In this document: piece by piece, positions 52,271 to 59,986 of the stretch
Numbering within the stretch: position 1 is the stretch's first letter
Layout: each line of letters begins with the position of its first letter
Assembly (NCBI GenBank): GCA_021806045.1
Contig: JAJZDI010000001.1
Span: 8,518-72,517 of the forward strand
Direction: 5' to 3'
Length of the DNA: 64,000 bases
Source: Actinomycetes bacterium
GTDB taxonomy: Bacteria > Actinomycetota > Acidimicrobiia > Acidimicrobiales > RAAP-2
The notes under the pieces: generated by a model
Databases searched by the model: none
The model's input: the letters and a program-made list of their open reading frames with translations, nothing else
Told to the model about the DNA's origin: nothing
Translations under genes and position numbers: made by a program

Positions 52271-52964
52271 GAACGTCGTCGGCGGCTACGGCCGGGTGGA
52301 GATCCTCCACGGCGTGTCGCTCGGGGTCGAGGAGGGCGAGATCGTCAGCATCCTCGGAGCCAACGGCGCGGGTAAGACCACCCTGCTCCGGACGGTCTCG
52401 GCGCTGCTGCCCGCGTGGTCCGGTTCCATCCGCTTCGCCGGCAAGGAGCTCGTCGGGATGAAGACGGAGTCGATCGCCGCCCGCGGTCTCGGCCACCTGC
52501 CCGAGGGCCGGGGCATCTTCCAGATGCTCACCGTCCAGGAGAACTTCGACGTCGCCGCGTCGCTGCGCCGGGACTCGCGGGCCGAGGTCCGCAAGGACAT
52601 CGCCCGGCTGCTCAGCGTGTTCCCGGCGCTCACCTCCAAGCTGAAGCACCCGGCGGCCCTCCTCTCCGGTGGGCAGCAGCAGATGCTCGCCCTGGCGCGG
52701 GCGCTGCTCGGCCGGCCCAAGCTGCTGATGATCGACGAGCTCTCGTTCGGGCTGGCCGCGGTGCTGGTCGAGGAGCTGTTCACCACCATCCAGCAGCTGC
52801 GCGACCAGGGAACCACCTTCCTCATCGTGGAGCAGAACGCCGGCGTCCTGGAGATCGCCGATCGTGTCTACGTGATGCGCGGCGGTCGCAACGAGGTGGC
52901 CGGCGCCGCATCCGAATTCGCCGAGAACCGCGACCTCCTGGTCCGCTCGTACCTGGGCGGATGA
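52254..52964 (+). CDS. LIV-type ABC ATPase, LivF-like
   Basis: 236 residues from TTG 52254 (GGAG five bases upstream within LivG). Walker A GANGAGKTT, LivF hallmark GLGHLPEGRGIFQMLTVQENF, signature LSGGQQQMLALARAL, and Walker B LLMIDELSFGLAAVLVEELF, where the common DEPSLGLAP reads DELSFGLAA; the catalytic Glu is kept. The switch is in FLIVEQNAGVLEIADRVYVM. It completes a full LivJHMGF importer. Confidence 0.92.
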   Translation: MLLEIENVVGGYGRVEILHGVSLGVEEGEIVSILGANGAGKTTLLRTVSALLPAWSGSIRFAGKELVGMKTESIAARGLGHLPEGRGIFQMLTVQENFDVAASLRRDSRAEVRKDIARLLSVFPALTSKLKHPAALLSGGQQQMLALARALLGRPKLLMIDELSFGLAAVLVEELFTTIQQLRDQGTTFLIVEQNAGVLEIADRVYVMRGGRNEVAGAASEFAENRDLLVRSYLGG

Positions 52965-53001
52965 GCGGGCCACCCCGCGGCGCCCGCCCGCACCGCTGAC
53001 G

Positions 53002-54168
53002 GTGGTGGGTCCCTCCCGCCGGCTCGGCCGGACCGTCAACGTGGCCGACGTGATGGCACTGGGCAGGCGGCGACTGCCCCGACTGGTGGCGGAATTCATC
53101 GACGGGGGCGCCGAGGACGAGGCGACCGTCGCCGCCAACCGGCGTGCGTTCGCCGACTGGGACTTCGCCCCCCGGGCCCTGGTGGGGGTGGCGCGCCGTT
53201 CGTTGGGTGTCACCGTCCTGGGCGAGCCGCTCGCCCTGCCGGTGGTGCTGTCCCCGACCGGCCTGGCCCGTCTCGCCCACCGTGAGGGCGAGGCGGCGGC
53301 GGCACGGGCGGCCGGGCAGGCGGGCACCGCCTTCACCCTGTCCACCGGATCGAGCTGCTCGATCGAGGAGGTGGCGTCGGCCGCCGCCGGGCCCCTGTGG
53401 TTCCAGCTCTACCTCTGGCGGGACCGGGCACTGGTCGAGCAGCTCCTGGACCGGGCGGCCGCAGCCGGCTACCGGGCCCTTGTCCTGACGGTCGACGTTC
53501 CCGTCATGGGGCGCCGGGAGCGGGACGTCCGCAACGGCATGACCATCCCACCGCGCTTCACGCCGGCCACCGCCCTCGACGTCCTGCGCAGACCGGCATG
53601 GCTGGCCGGCCTGGTGCGCGGCCCGAGCATCACCTTCGCCAACCTGGTCGGCGTGCCGGGACGGGGTCGGGGCGCCGCCGAGCTCGGCCGCTACACCAAC
53701 GAGGAGCTGGTCAATCCGGGTGCGGACTGGGAGACCCTGGCGTGGGTGCGGCACCGGTGGAGCGGGCCGCTGGCGGTCAAAGGCATCCTCCGCCCCGACG
53801 ACGCCCGCCGTGCCGTCGATGCCGGCGCCGACGGGATCGTGGTCTCCAACCACGGAGGCCGCCAGCTCGACGGCGCCCTCCCGGCGTTGCGTGCGCTCCC
53901 GGCGGTGGTGGACGCGGTCGGTGGTCGGGCCGACGTGATCCTCGACGGCGGCGTCCGGCGCGGTGCCGACGTGGCCAAGGCGCTGGCCCTGGGGGCGAAG
54001 GCCGTCTCGATCGGGCGTCCCTACCTGATGGGACTGGCCGCCGCCGGCGAGCCCGGTGTGGCGGCGGTCCTCCGAATGCTGAGGGACGAGCTCGACTCGA
54101 CCCTGGCCCTGCTCGGGTGCCCGTCTCCCTCCGGGCTCGACCGCGACCTGCTCGTACCGGCCGGCTGA
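53002..54168 (+). CDS. FMN-dependent alpha-hydroxy-acid oxidase/dehydrogenase
   Basis: 388 residues from GTG 53002. Barrel motifs of the LldD/glycolate-oxidase family: AEFIDGGAEDEATVAANRRAF, LSPTGLARLAHREGE, FQLYLWRDRAL, LVLTVDVPVMGRRERDVRNG, AVKGILRPDDARRAVDAGADGIVVSNHGGRQLDGALPALRALP (active-site His), VILDGGVRRGADVAKALALGAKAVSIGRPYLMGL. It oxidises a 2-hydroxy acid to the 2-oxo acid. It sits 37 bp behind the importer operon, likely co-transcribed. Confidence 0.9.
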   Translation: MVGPSRRLGRTVNVADVMALGRRRLPRLVAEFIDGGAEDEATVAANRRAFADWDFAPRALVGVARRSLGVTVLGEPLALPVVLSPTGLARLAHREGEAAAARAAGQAGTAFTLSTGSSCSIEEVASAAAGPLWFQLYLWRDRALVEQLLDRAAAAGYRALVLTVDVPVMGRRERDVRNGMTIPPRFTPATALDVLRRPAWLAGLVRGPSITFANLVGVPGRGRGAAELGRYTNEELVNPGADWETLAWVRHRWSGPLAVKGILRPDDARRAVDAGADGIVVSNHGGRQLDGALPALRALPAVVDAVGGRADVILDGGVRRGADVAKALALGAKAVSIGRPYLMGLAAAGEPGVAAVLRMLRDELDSTLALLGCPSPSGLDRDLLVPAG

Positions 54169-54173
54169 GCCCG

Positions 54174-55145
54174 TCAGGCCTCCGCCGGCGCGGCGCTGAT
54201 CCGGCGTACCCCGACCTGTTGGGTCAGGAGCACGAGGGCGACGACGGTCGACGCGGCAGGGACGTCCACGCCGAGCCGGCCGGCCAGGTCGACGACCGAG
54301 CCGGTGATGGCGCCGATCTCGACCTGGCGTCCCTGGATGATGTCGGTCGCCATCGACGTGTAGTGGTCCCCGGTGCCCTCGAAGGTGGCCACTGCATGGG
54401 CCCAACTGGCGTCGCGGTCGACGGGCACACCGGCGGCGTGGGCGACGGCGACGACCTCGTCGTGGAGGCGCTCGACCAGGCCCCGGGCCGGTTGCTCTGC
54501 CCAGGTGGCACCGACCGTCGCGCCGAGCAGCGCGCTGACCGGCCCCATGACGGCCAGGGCCAGCTTCTTCCAGATCTCCTGGTCGATCGCGTCGGTCGGC
54601 GACACCGGGAGGCCGGCCGCATCCATGTGCGCGGCCAGGGCCCGGGCGCCCTCGAGGGTGCCGCCGGGTGCTCGGGGGGGGCCGACGTGCGTCACCGACG
54701 CCCCCCGGGCGGTGCTGTCGCTCACGTAGACGACCCCGGGTGCCCGCCGCTCGGCACCGATGGTGGTGAGCCCGGGCAGGACCCGCTCGCTGCCGAACGA
54801 GGCTGCGAGCACGGTGTCGTTCCCCAGCCCGTTCTGCACGGTGGTGACCCATGTGCCCGGGCCGACAAGCGGCTCGGCCGTCCGGGCGGCCGCAGCGGTG
54901 TCGAATGCCTTGGTTGCCACGATCACGTGGTCGCAGTGGCCGACGGACGCCGGATGGACGGTCGCCTCGAGCGGCGTGTGCCACGTGCGTCCGTCGGGCA
55001 GGTCGATGCGCAGCCCGTCGGTGGTGATGGCGTCGACGTGTGCGGGCGACCGACCGACCAGGACCACGTCGGAGCCCGACCTGGCCAGCAGGCCGGCGAT
55101 CGCCGTACCGATCCCTCCTGCCCCGACGACGGCGATCGTTGCCAT
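54174..55145 (-). CDS. Ketopantoate reductase (PanE)-family dehydrogenase
   Basis: 323 residues from ATG 55145, GAGGGGGA upstream. N-terminal Rossmann fold IAVVGAGGIGTAIAGLLARSG, VIVATKAFDTAAAARTAEPLVGPGTWVTTVQNGLGND, then the C-terminal helical domain with IDQEIWKKLALAVMGPVSALLGATVG (the lysine conserved in PanE) and FEGTGDHYTSMATDIIQGRQVEIGAI. The family reduces 2-oxo-4-hydroxy acids with NADPH. Given the catabolic neighbourhood it probably acts on another 2-oxo or 2-hydroxy acid, not pantoate. Confidence 0.88.
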   Translation of the reverse strand: MATIAVVGAGGIGTAIAGLLARSGSDVVLVGRSPAHVDAITTDGLRIDLPDGRTWHTPLEATVHPASVGHCDHVIVATKAFDTAAAARTAEPLVGPGTWVTTVQNGLGNDTVLAASFGSERVLPGLTTIGAERRAPGVVYVSDSTARGASVTHVGPPRAPGGTLEGARALAAHMDAAGLPVSPTDAIDQEIWKKLALAVMGPVSALLGATVGATWAEQPARGLVERLHDEVVAVAHAAGVPVDRDASWAHAVATFEGTGDHYTSMATDIIQGRQVEIGAITGSVVDLAGRLGVDVPAASTVVALVLLTQQVGVRRISAAPAEA

Positions 55146-55251
55146 GGTTGTCCCCCTCGTTCCGGTGGCGGGTGTGCCCGGTGGGACGCGGCCTGCAGGG
55201 TCCCGTGTCCTCCGGCCGAGCCGAGCGTAGCAATAAGACTAGCCACGTAAC

Positions 55252-55274
55252 GGTGTCGGGGTTACTATGACACC
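55252..55274. promoter_or_regulatory. Inverted repeat at the class II aldolase/PanE divergent promoter
   Basis: GGTGTC-N11-GACACC, a perfect 6-bp inverted repeat. Inside it, TACTAT (55263-55268) with TAGCCA 17 bp upstream (55240-55245) is a possible plus-strand promoter for the class II aldolase. GTAAC-N9-GTTAC (55247-55265) is an overlapping second dyad. It differs from the GTnGTyA-N6-TGACnAC sites. Confidence 0.45.
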
Positions 55275-55349
55275 TGTTGCACAGTCAGTTCGGTGCCCGG
55301 GGGGGACGCAGGCGGCAGCTCCGGGTCGTCGTCCGGCGAGAGGAGCCCC

Positions 55350-56090
55350 ATGCCAGCCACTCCGGTCATTCCCGAGCACGTGCTCGACGATCCCAAGTTC
55401 CGCATCGCAGCGGCCCGCCGCATGCTCCACCGCGAAGGGCTCGACAGCCAGATCGGTGGTCACGTCAGCCTGCGCGTCCCCGGCGAGGACGCCTTCTGGG
55501 TCACGCCCTACCAGTACTTCGACGAGACCCTGCCCGAACACGTGAGCAAGGTCGGGTTCGACCTGACCGTGCTCGAACCGGGCACGCTGCCCGCCTCGCC
55601 GGGGATCAACTTCCACGCCAGCGTGATGATGGCCCGCCCCGACGTCAACTGCGTGATCCACACCCACGCCCGCAACATGTCGGTCCTGACCACCACGGGC
55701 GAGCCATTCGGCAACTACTACACGTACGCGGCCCTCTTCCAGGACGACGTCGCCTATTTCCGCGATGACATCACGCTCACCCCCGATGAGGAGGGCGAGG
55801 CCATCGCCGCCGCCCTGGGCGACAAGCGTGTGGCGCTCATGAGCCACCACGGCTCGGTCCATGCCGGCGACACGCTGGAACGGACCGTGGCCGAGGCCAT
55901 CGTGTTCGAGCTGTGCTGCGGCTACCAGCTGGCCGCCATGGCGGTCGGCGGCAAGCCGCTCGACGAGGAGACGGCGCGTACCTACCGCCGGGCCTACCTG
56001 AAGAACGAGTTCCGGGAGCTGATCTGGGAAGCCAACTTCCGGCGCATCCGCCGGTCCGACCCCGACCTGTTCGAAGCGGTCGGGCTCTGA
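55350..56090 (+). CDS. Class II aldolase/adducin-family protein
   Basis: 246 residues from ATG 55350, GAGAGGAG upstream; longer frame to 55293 is less likely. Zn-ligand histidines in VIHTHARNM and the distal SHHG; also GLDSQIGGHVSLRVPGEDAFWVTPYQYFDETLP and PASPGINFHASVM. The family cleaves or forms C-C bonds in aldol fashion (fuculose/ribulose phosphate aldolases) or acts as decarboxylase-like enzymes. Here it may perform retro-aldol cleavage in the pathway. Followed by a small unknown gene. Confidence 0.88.
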   Translation: MPATPVIPEHVLDDPKFRIAAARRMLHREGLDSQIGGHVSLRVPGEDAFWVTPYQYFDETLPEHVSKVGFDLTVLEPGTLPASPGINFHASVMMARPDVNCVIHTHARNMSVLTTTGEPFGNYYTYAALFQDDVAYFRDDITLTPDEEGEAIAAALGDKRVALMSHHGSVHAGDTLERTVAEAIVFELCCGYQLAAMAVGGKPLDEETARTYRRAYLKNEFRELIWEANFRRIRRSDPDLFEAVGL

Positions 56091-56098
56091 CGACCCCG

Positions 56099-56659
56099 GT
56101 GGGCACCTACGAGCTCCGGCCGCTGCCCGAGCAGCTGGCCGCGCTGCTCGCCGGTGAGCGCCCCGACGCACTGGACCTCGTCGCCCGGGAGCACGCCTCG
56201 TGGCACGAGCTCCACGACCGTCTGATCGCCATCATCGTCGCCTTCCTCGACGACGCCGTCGAGCGGGGCGAGGAGCTGGGTCCGCTGCTCGAGCGGGTCG
56301 TGGGCCGGTCCTCGGTAGGTGTCGACGCACTGGTGGGCCAGGTCCCGGCACCTGAAGCGGTGGCGACCCTGCTGCGCGCCCACCACTCGGTCGGCACCGG
56401 TGCCGACGAGCCGGACGGCACCGCCGTCTTCGACCATGCGTGCGGCACCGGGCTGGCCTGGTGGCGCGCCAATCCGGACGCGCCGACCGTGGCGGACGGC
56501 GAGGTGGCCGGCGTGCCGGGGGGCGTGCCGCGCTACTGCGCCCGCTGCATCACGACCATCGACTCGTTCTCCGGTGGCCGGTGGCGGGTCCGGCCCCCGG
56601 CCGGCCCGGCCGGCACGTGCCGCTGGGAGGTGGACCGGGCCGGTCCTTCCCCGGCCTGA
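56099..56659 (+). CDS. Unknown protein, Cys-rich C-terminus
   Basis: About 186 residues from GTG 56099, eight bases after the aldolase stop; no ATG is available. I do not recognise a family. N-terminal two-thirds is predicted helical and acidic (ELRPLPEQLAALLAGERPDALDLVAREHASWHELHDRLIAIIVAFL). The C-terminal third has FDHACGTGLAWWRANPDAP, YCARC and TCRW: spaced cysteines plus histidine that could bind a metal. Tight spacing suggests it is co-transcribed with the aldolase. Confidence 0.55.
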   Translation: MGTYELRPLPEQLAALLAGERPDALDLVAREHASWHELHDRLIAIIVAFLDDAVERGEELGPLLERVVGRSSVGVDALVGQVPAPEAVATLLRAHHSVGTGADEPDGTAVFDHACGTGLAWWRANPDAPTVADGEVAGVPGGVPRYCARCITTIDSFSGGRWRVRPPAGPAGTCRWEVDRAGPSPA

Positions 56660-56695
56660 ACCCGGCGGGCGGGGCGGGCGGGGACGGCGTGGTGG

Positions 56696-57457
56696 CTACG
56701 CGTTCGTGGTCCCCAGCCCGAGACCGCCGTCGACGACCAGCACCGAGCCGGTCGTCCACTCCGCACGGGCCAGGTACTCGATGCCCTCGGCGATCTCCTC
56801 GGGCGTGCCGGGCCGCCCCAGCGCATGGGCGGGCCCGAGCGCTTCGAGACGCTCCTTCGCGGCGGTGTCGTCGAACAGCCCGGCCCGCTGGTTCAGCTCG
56901 CTGAACACGCCGCCGGGGCGGATGCAGCTGACCCGCACGCCCTTCGGGCCGAGCTCGGCGGCCAGCACCCCGGTGGCCGCTTCGAGCGCGCCCTTGGTCG
57001 CCGCGTAGGGCGACGCGCCGGGGAACGCCCGCTTGATGTGGACCGAGCCGAAGAAGATGACGCAGCCCCTGCTGGCCACCAGGTACGGCAGCGCTTCGCC
57101 GGTGAGCATCATGGCGCCGACCACGTTGCTGTGGAACGTCTCGAGCAGGCGGGCCTCGTCCAGGGCGTCGATGTCGCCGCGGTACATGTTCGCCGCCGCG
57201 TTCACCAGGACCTCGATGCCGTCCCCATGGGCCGCCGCCGTCTCGATGATCCGGGTCCGGTCGCTGGCCACGGTGACGTCGGCGACCACCCACGCGCACC
57301 GCTCGCCCAGCTCGTCCGCCAGCGCCCGCACCCGGTCCTCCCGGCGGCCGCAGACGGTCACCCGGGCACCGCCGGCCACCAGGTGCCGGGCCGTGCCCGC
57401 CCCGATGCCCGTGCCGCCGCCGGTGATGACCACCGACATCCCTTCCAGGTCACGCAT
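56696..57457 (-). CDS. SDR-family oxidoreductase
   Basis: 253 residues from ATG 57457, GAGG six bases upstream; a longer frame to 57499 lacks a site. Motifs ITGGGTGIGAGTARHL, NAAAN in place of NNAG, catalytic Ser in IFFGSVHIKRA, YAATK, and GRPGTPEEIAEGIEYLARAEWTTGSVLVVDGG. Likely NAD(P)-dependent; the substrate is unknown. It converges on the unknown protein gene and is 132 bp downstream of another SDR gene. Confidence 0.9.
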   Translation of the reverse strand: MRDLEGMSVVITGGGTGIGAGTARHLVAGGARVTVCGRREDRVRALADELGERCAWVVADVTVASDRTRIIETAAAHGDGIEVLVNAAANMYRGDIDALDEARLLETFHSNVVGAMMLTGEALPYLVASRGCVIFFGSVHIKRAFPGASPYAATKGALEAATGVLAAELGPKGVRVSCIRPGGVFSELNQRAGLFDDTAAKERLEALGPAHALGRPGTPEEIAEGIEYLARAEWTTGSVLVVDGGLGLGTTNA

Positions 57458-57589
57458 GGTCGTCCTCGATTCGTCCGTCTCGTAGGTGGTGAGGGTCATG
57501 CAGTTGGTGCCGACGGCCGACCCTGTCCCTGCCGCCGGTCGGGCGGTCGGTGGGCGTGCTCAGCACTCCTGGCTCGTCGATCGCCACCC

Positions 57590-58276
57590 TCACTGTGCCG
57601 TGTAGCCGCCGTCGACAGCGAACATGGCGCCGGTCACGTACCCGGAAGCGTCGGACAGCAGGAACGCGGCCATGGCCGCGATGTCGGTGGGCTCGCCCGG
57701 CCGTCCCAGGGGGATCCGGTCGGCGAACCACGCCTGCTGGTCCGCATCGGCGAGCCGCTCGGCCGTCATCGGGGTCCGGATCAACCCGGGGACGATGCCG
57801 TTCACCCGAACGCCGATCGGTGCCAGCTCGACGGCGGCCGCCCGTGTCATCGCCGCCACCGCGCCCTTCGCCGCCACGTAGTGGATCTGCCCGGCCACCG
57901 CGTGGGTGGCCACCGTGGAAGCGATGGTCACCACCGCTGCCGGCCTGCCGTCCTGCCGGCACCGGCGCCCCAGGCCCCGGAGCCCCAGGAACAGCCCACG
58001 GACGTGGATGTCGACGGTGCGATCGAACTCGTCGGCATCGAGGTCGAGGAGCGGCGTCCGGATGCGGATGCCCGCGCAGTTGACCAGGCCGTCGATGGGC
58101 CAGTGGGCGTCGAGCAGGTCCTCCCACCCCTGCTCGTCGGTCACGTCGAGCGGGGCGATGCCGTCACCGGGTCGCACGTCGGCCCGCACGACCTGCCAGC
58201 CGTCGCGCTCGAGGCGCTCGGCGGTCGCCGCCCCGATGCCCGAGCCGCCTCCGGTGACGAGGGCTCGCTGGTCCAT
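57590..58276 (-). CDS. SDR-family oxidoreductase
   Basis: 228 residues from ATG 58276, GGGAGGAGA upstream. Motifs VTGGGSGIGAATAERL, NCAG in place of NNAG, IASTVATHAVAG (Ser), YVAAK, and GRPGEPTDIAAMAAFLLSDASGYVTGAMFAVDGG. Short dehydrogenase of the 3-oxoacyl reductase/gluconate-dehydrogenase type. Probably transcribed from the divergent promoter region with palindrome site D. Confidence 0.9.
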   Translation of the reverse strand: MDQRALVTGGGSGIGAATAERLERDGWQVVRADVRPGDGIAPLDVTDEQGWEDLLDAHWPIDGLVNCAGIRIRTPLLDLDADEFDRTVDIHVRGLFLGLRGLGRRCRQDGRPAAVVTIASTVATHAVAGQIHYVAAKGAVAAMTRAAAVELAPIGVRVNGIVPGLIRTPMTAERLADADQQAWFADRIPLGRPGEPTDIAAMAAFLLSDASGYVTGAMFAVDGGYTAQ

Positions 58277-58393
58277 GGTCTCCTCCCCGATCGCGGGCAC
58301 ACCCGTCGGTGCGGCCGGTATGCCGGCCCGGACCGACGTTGCCGGCTGGTCGACCCACGGAACCTAGCACGCAGCCACGCCGGGCACTCGCAA

Positions 58394-58413
58394 GTAGTTA
58401 AGCAACTGACTAC
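58394..58413. promoter_or_regulatory. 20-bp palindromic operator candidate, site D
   Basis: GTAGTTA-AGCAAC-TGACTAC; inverted half sites match at six of seven with a six-base spacer, as in site A. It lies in the divergent region between the SDR (58276) and the flavoprotein (58485). Confidence 0.55.
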
Positions 58414-58484
58414 GCTACGGGGGCAACAGCGGCATCGCTCGAGGTGCTGTGTGTCGGGCCCGATGGGGCTCGTGGGGAGGGACA

Positions 58485-59975
58485 ATGCAGGATCCACGAC
58501 GCCGCGCCGCGGAGTCCGGGTGCGAAGTGATCGTGCTCGGGACCGGGCCCGGCGGTATGGCTGCGACAGCGGCTGCTGTCCACGCCGGAGCCACGGTCAC
58601 GGTGGTCGAGCCCGAGCAGCGCATCGGTGGCAACGCCATCTACTCGACGGGCTACCTGGCCTTCGTCCGCTCGGCCGCCCAGGAGCAGCAGGGCATCCAC
58701 GACAGCGAGGATGCGTTCGTCGACGACGCGTTGCGCATGGCCGAACTGGCTGGTGAGGACTACGGCATCCTGTGCGACGAGAGCCTGGTCCGGCTGTTCG
58801 CACGGGAGTCGGCGGCGACCTACCGCCAGCTGGTGGAGGGCGGTGTGCGCTTCGCCCGCTTCATCCCGAGACCGAGGCAGCACACGACGGACCGGATGCT
58901 GGCGGTGGAGGACCCGACGACACTGGCCAGGCCGTTCGAGCCGGTCTTCGCCGACCCCCGGGTCACGACGCTGTTCGGCACCGTGGGCGAGCGCCTCATC
59001 GTCGAGGGGGGGCGGGTCGCCGGTGTGATCGCCCGCCCCCGGACGGGGAGCGCCCTGGCCGGCGACGAGCGCTACGGCGAGCCGATGGAGCTGCGTGCCC
59101 GTCACGGTGTGGTCCTGGCCACCGGTGGTTACCAGGCCAATCCGGCCCTGCGCCGCCGGTACCAGCCCGGCTACCTGGCCGCCGGTCCCTACCTGGGCAT
59201 CGACAGCTGCCGGGGGGACGGTCACCTGATGGGCCAGGCGGTCGGCGGGGACCTCATCAACATGACCTACGTGCCGCCCCTCGTCATGGTCGGTTCCGCG
59301 CTGGTCGAGGACACCATCGCGGTCAACCGGGACGGCGTCCGGTTCCACGACGAGGCCGGGCCCTACGAGGAACGGGTGCGGGCCCTGCTCGCGCAGCCCG
59401 ACCGCGCCGGCTGGTACCTCTTCGACGCCGTCACCGCCGGCGGCAAGGCCCACCTCATCGACCAGATGCCGGAGCCGCCGGTGACCGCGCCCACCGTGCG
59501 CGAGCTGGCGGCGGCCGTCGGGTGTGCCCCGGGCATCCTCGAGGAGTCGGTCCGGGAGTGGAACGCCATGCTGGCCACCGGCACCGACCGCGATCCCGCC
59601 TTCGGCCGGGTGGTCCTCCCCGCCGGGCACCGTCCCCTGGCGGTGGCGCCCTTCAGTGCCGTGCCCATGGTCGTGGGGGTGAACTTCGTCTCCGGCGGGT
59701 TCTCGGTGACCGAGGACCTACAGGTGATCGACGTCTTCGGGTCGCCCATCCGGGGGCTGTTCGCCGCCGGGGACTGCGTCGGCGGCTTCAACCCGACCGC
59801 CGACCTCGGTGGGATCCGCATCGCCGGTGGGTTCACGCTGGGGCGACTGGCTGGTGATGCCGCAGCGCGGGGCGTGCACGGTACGGGGCGCTACCCGACA
59901 GCTCAGCACCGGGTGCGTCCGAGCACGGTGCACCGGGAGGTCGAGATCGTCCACGTGACCGGCCAGGCGCGTTGA
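58485..59975 (+). CDS. FAD-dependent fumarate-reductase/3-ketosteroid-dehydrogenase-like oxidoreductase
   Basis: 496 residues from ATG 58485, GGGAGGG upstream. FAD Rossmann EVIVLGTGPGGMAATAAAVHAGATVTVVEP, RIGGNAIYSTG, VVLATGGYQANPALRRRYQPGYL, and the C-terminal LFAAGDCVGGFNPTADLGGIRIAGGFTLGRLAG flavin-binding end. The family includes fumarate reductase, urocanate reductase and Delta1-ketosteroid dehydrogenase, i.e. adds or removes C=C next to a carbonyl. Probably acts on an unsaturated or cyclic intermediate. Confidence 0.85.
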   Translation: MQDPRRRAAESGCEVIVLGTGPGGMAATAAAVHAGATVTVVEPEQRIGGNAIYSTGYLAFVRSAAQEQQGIHDSEDAFVDDALRMAELAGEDYGILCDESLVRLFARESAATYRQLVEGGVRFARFIPRPRQHTTDRMLAVEDPTTLARPFEPVFADPRVTTLFGTVGERLIVEGGRVAGVIARPRTGSALAGDERYGEPMELRARHGVVLATGGYQANPALRRRYQPGYLAAGPYLGIDSCRGDGHLMGQAVGGDLINMTYVPPLVMVGSALVEDTIAVNRDGVRFHDEAGPYEERVRALLAQPDRAGWYLFDAVTAGGKAHLIDQMPEPPVTAPTVRELAAAVGCAPGILEESVREWNAMLATGTDRDPAFGRVVLPAGHRPLAVAPFSAVPMVVGVNFVSGGFSVTEDLQVIDVFGSPIRGLFAAGDCVGGFNPTADLGGIRIAGGFTLGRLAGDAAARGVHGTGRYPTAQHRVRPSTVHREVEIVHVTGQAR

Positions 59976-59986
59976 TGCCCCGGACG

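Noticed and set aside
53002-54168. Mycofactocin-system MftD
   Set aside because: It is an LldD/glycolate-oxidase-family FMN enzyme, but no mycofactocin precursor or MftC-type radical SAM gene is present and similarity to MftD is only at family level.
54174-55145. True pantothenate-pathway panE
   Set aside because: Family match only; the catabolic context and lack of panB/C/D nearby make a pantothenate role unsupported.
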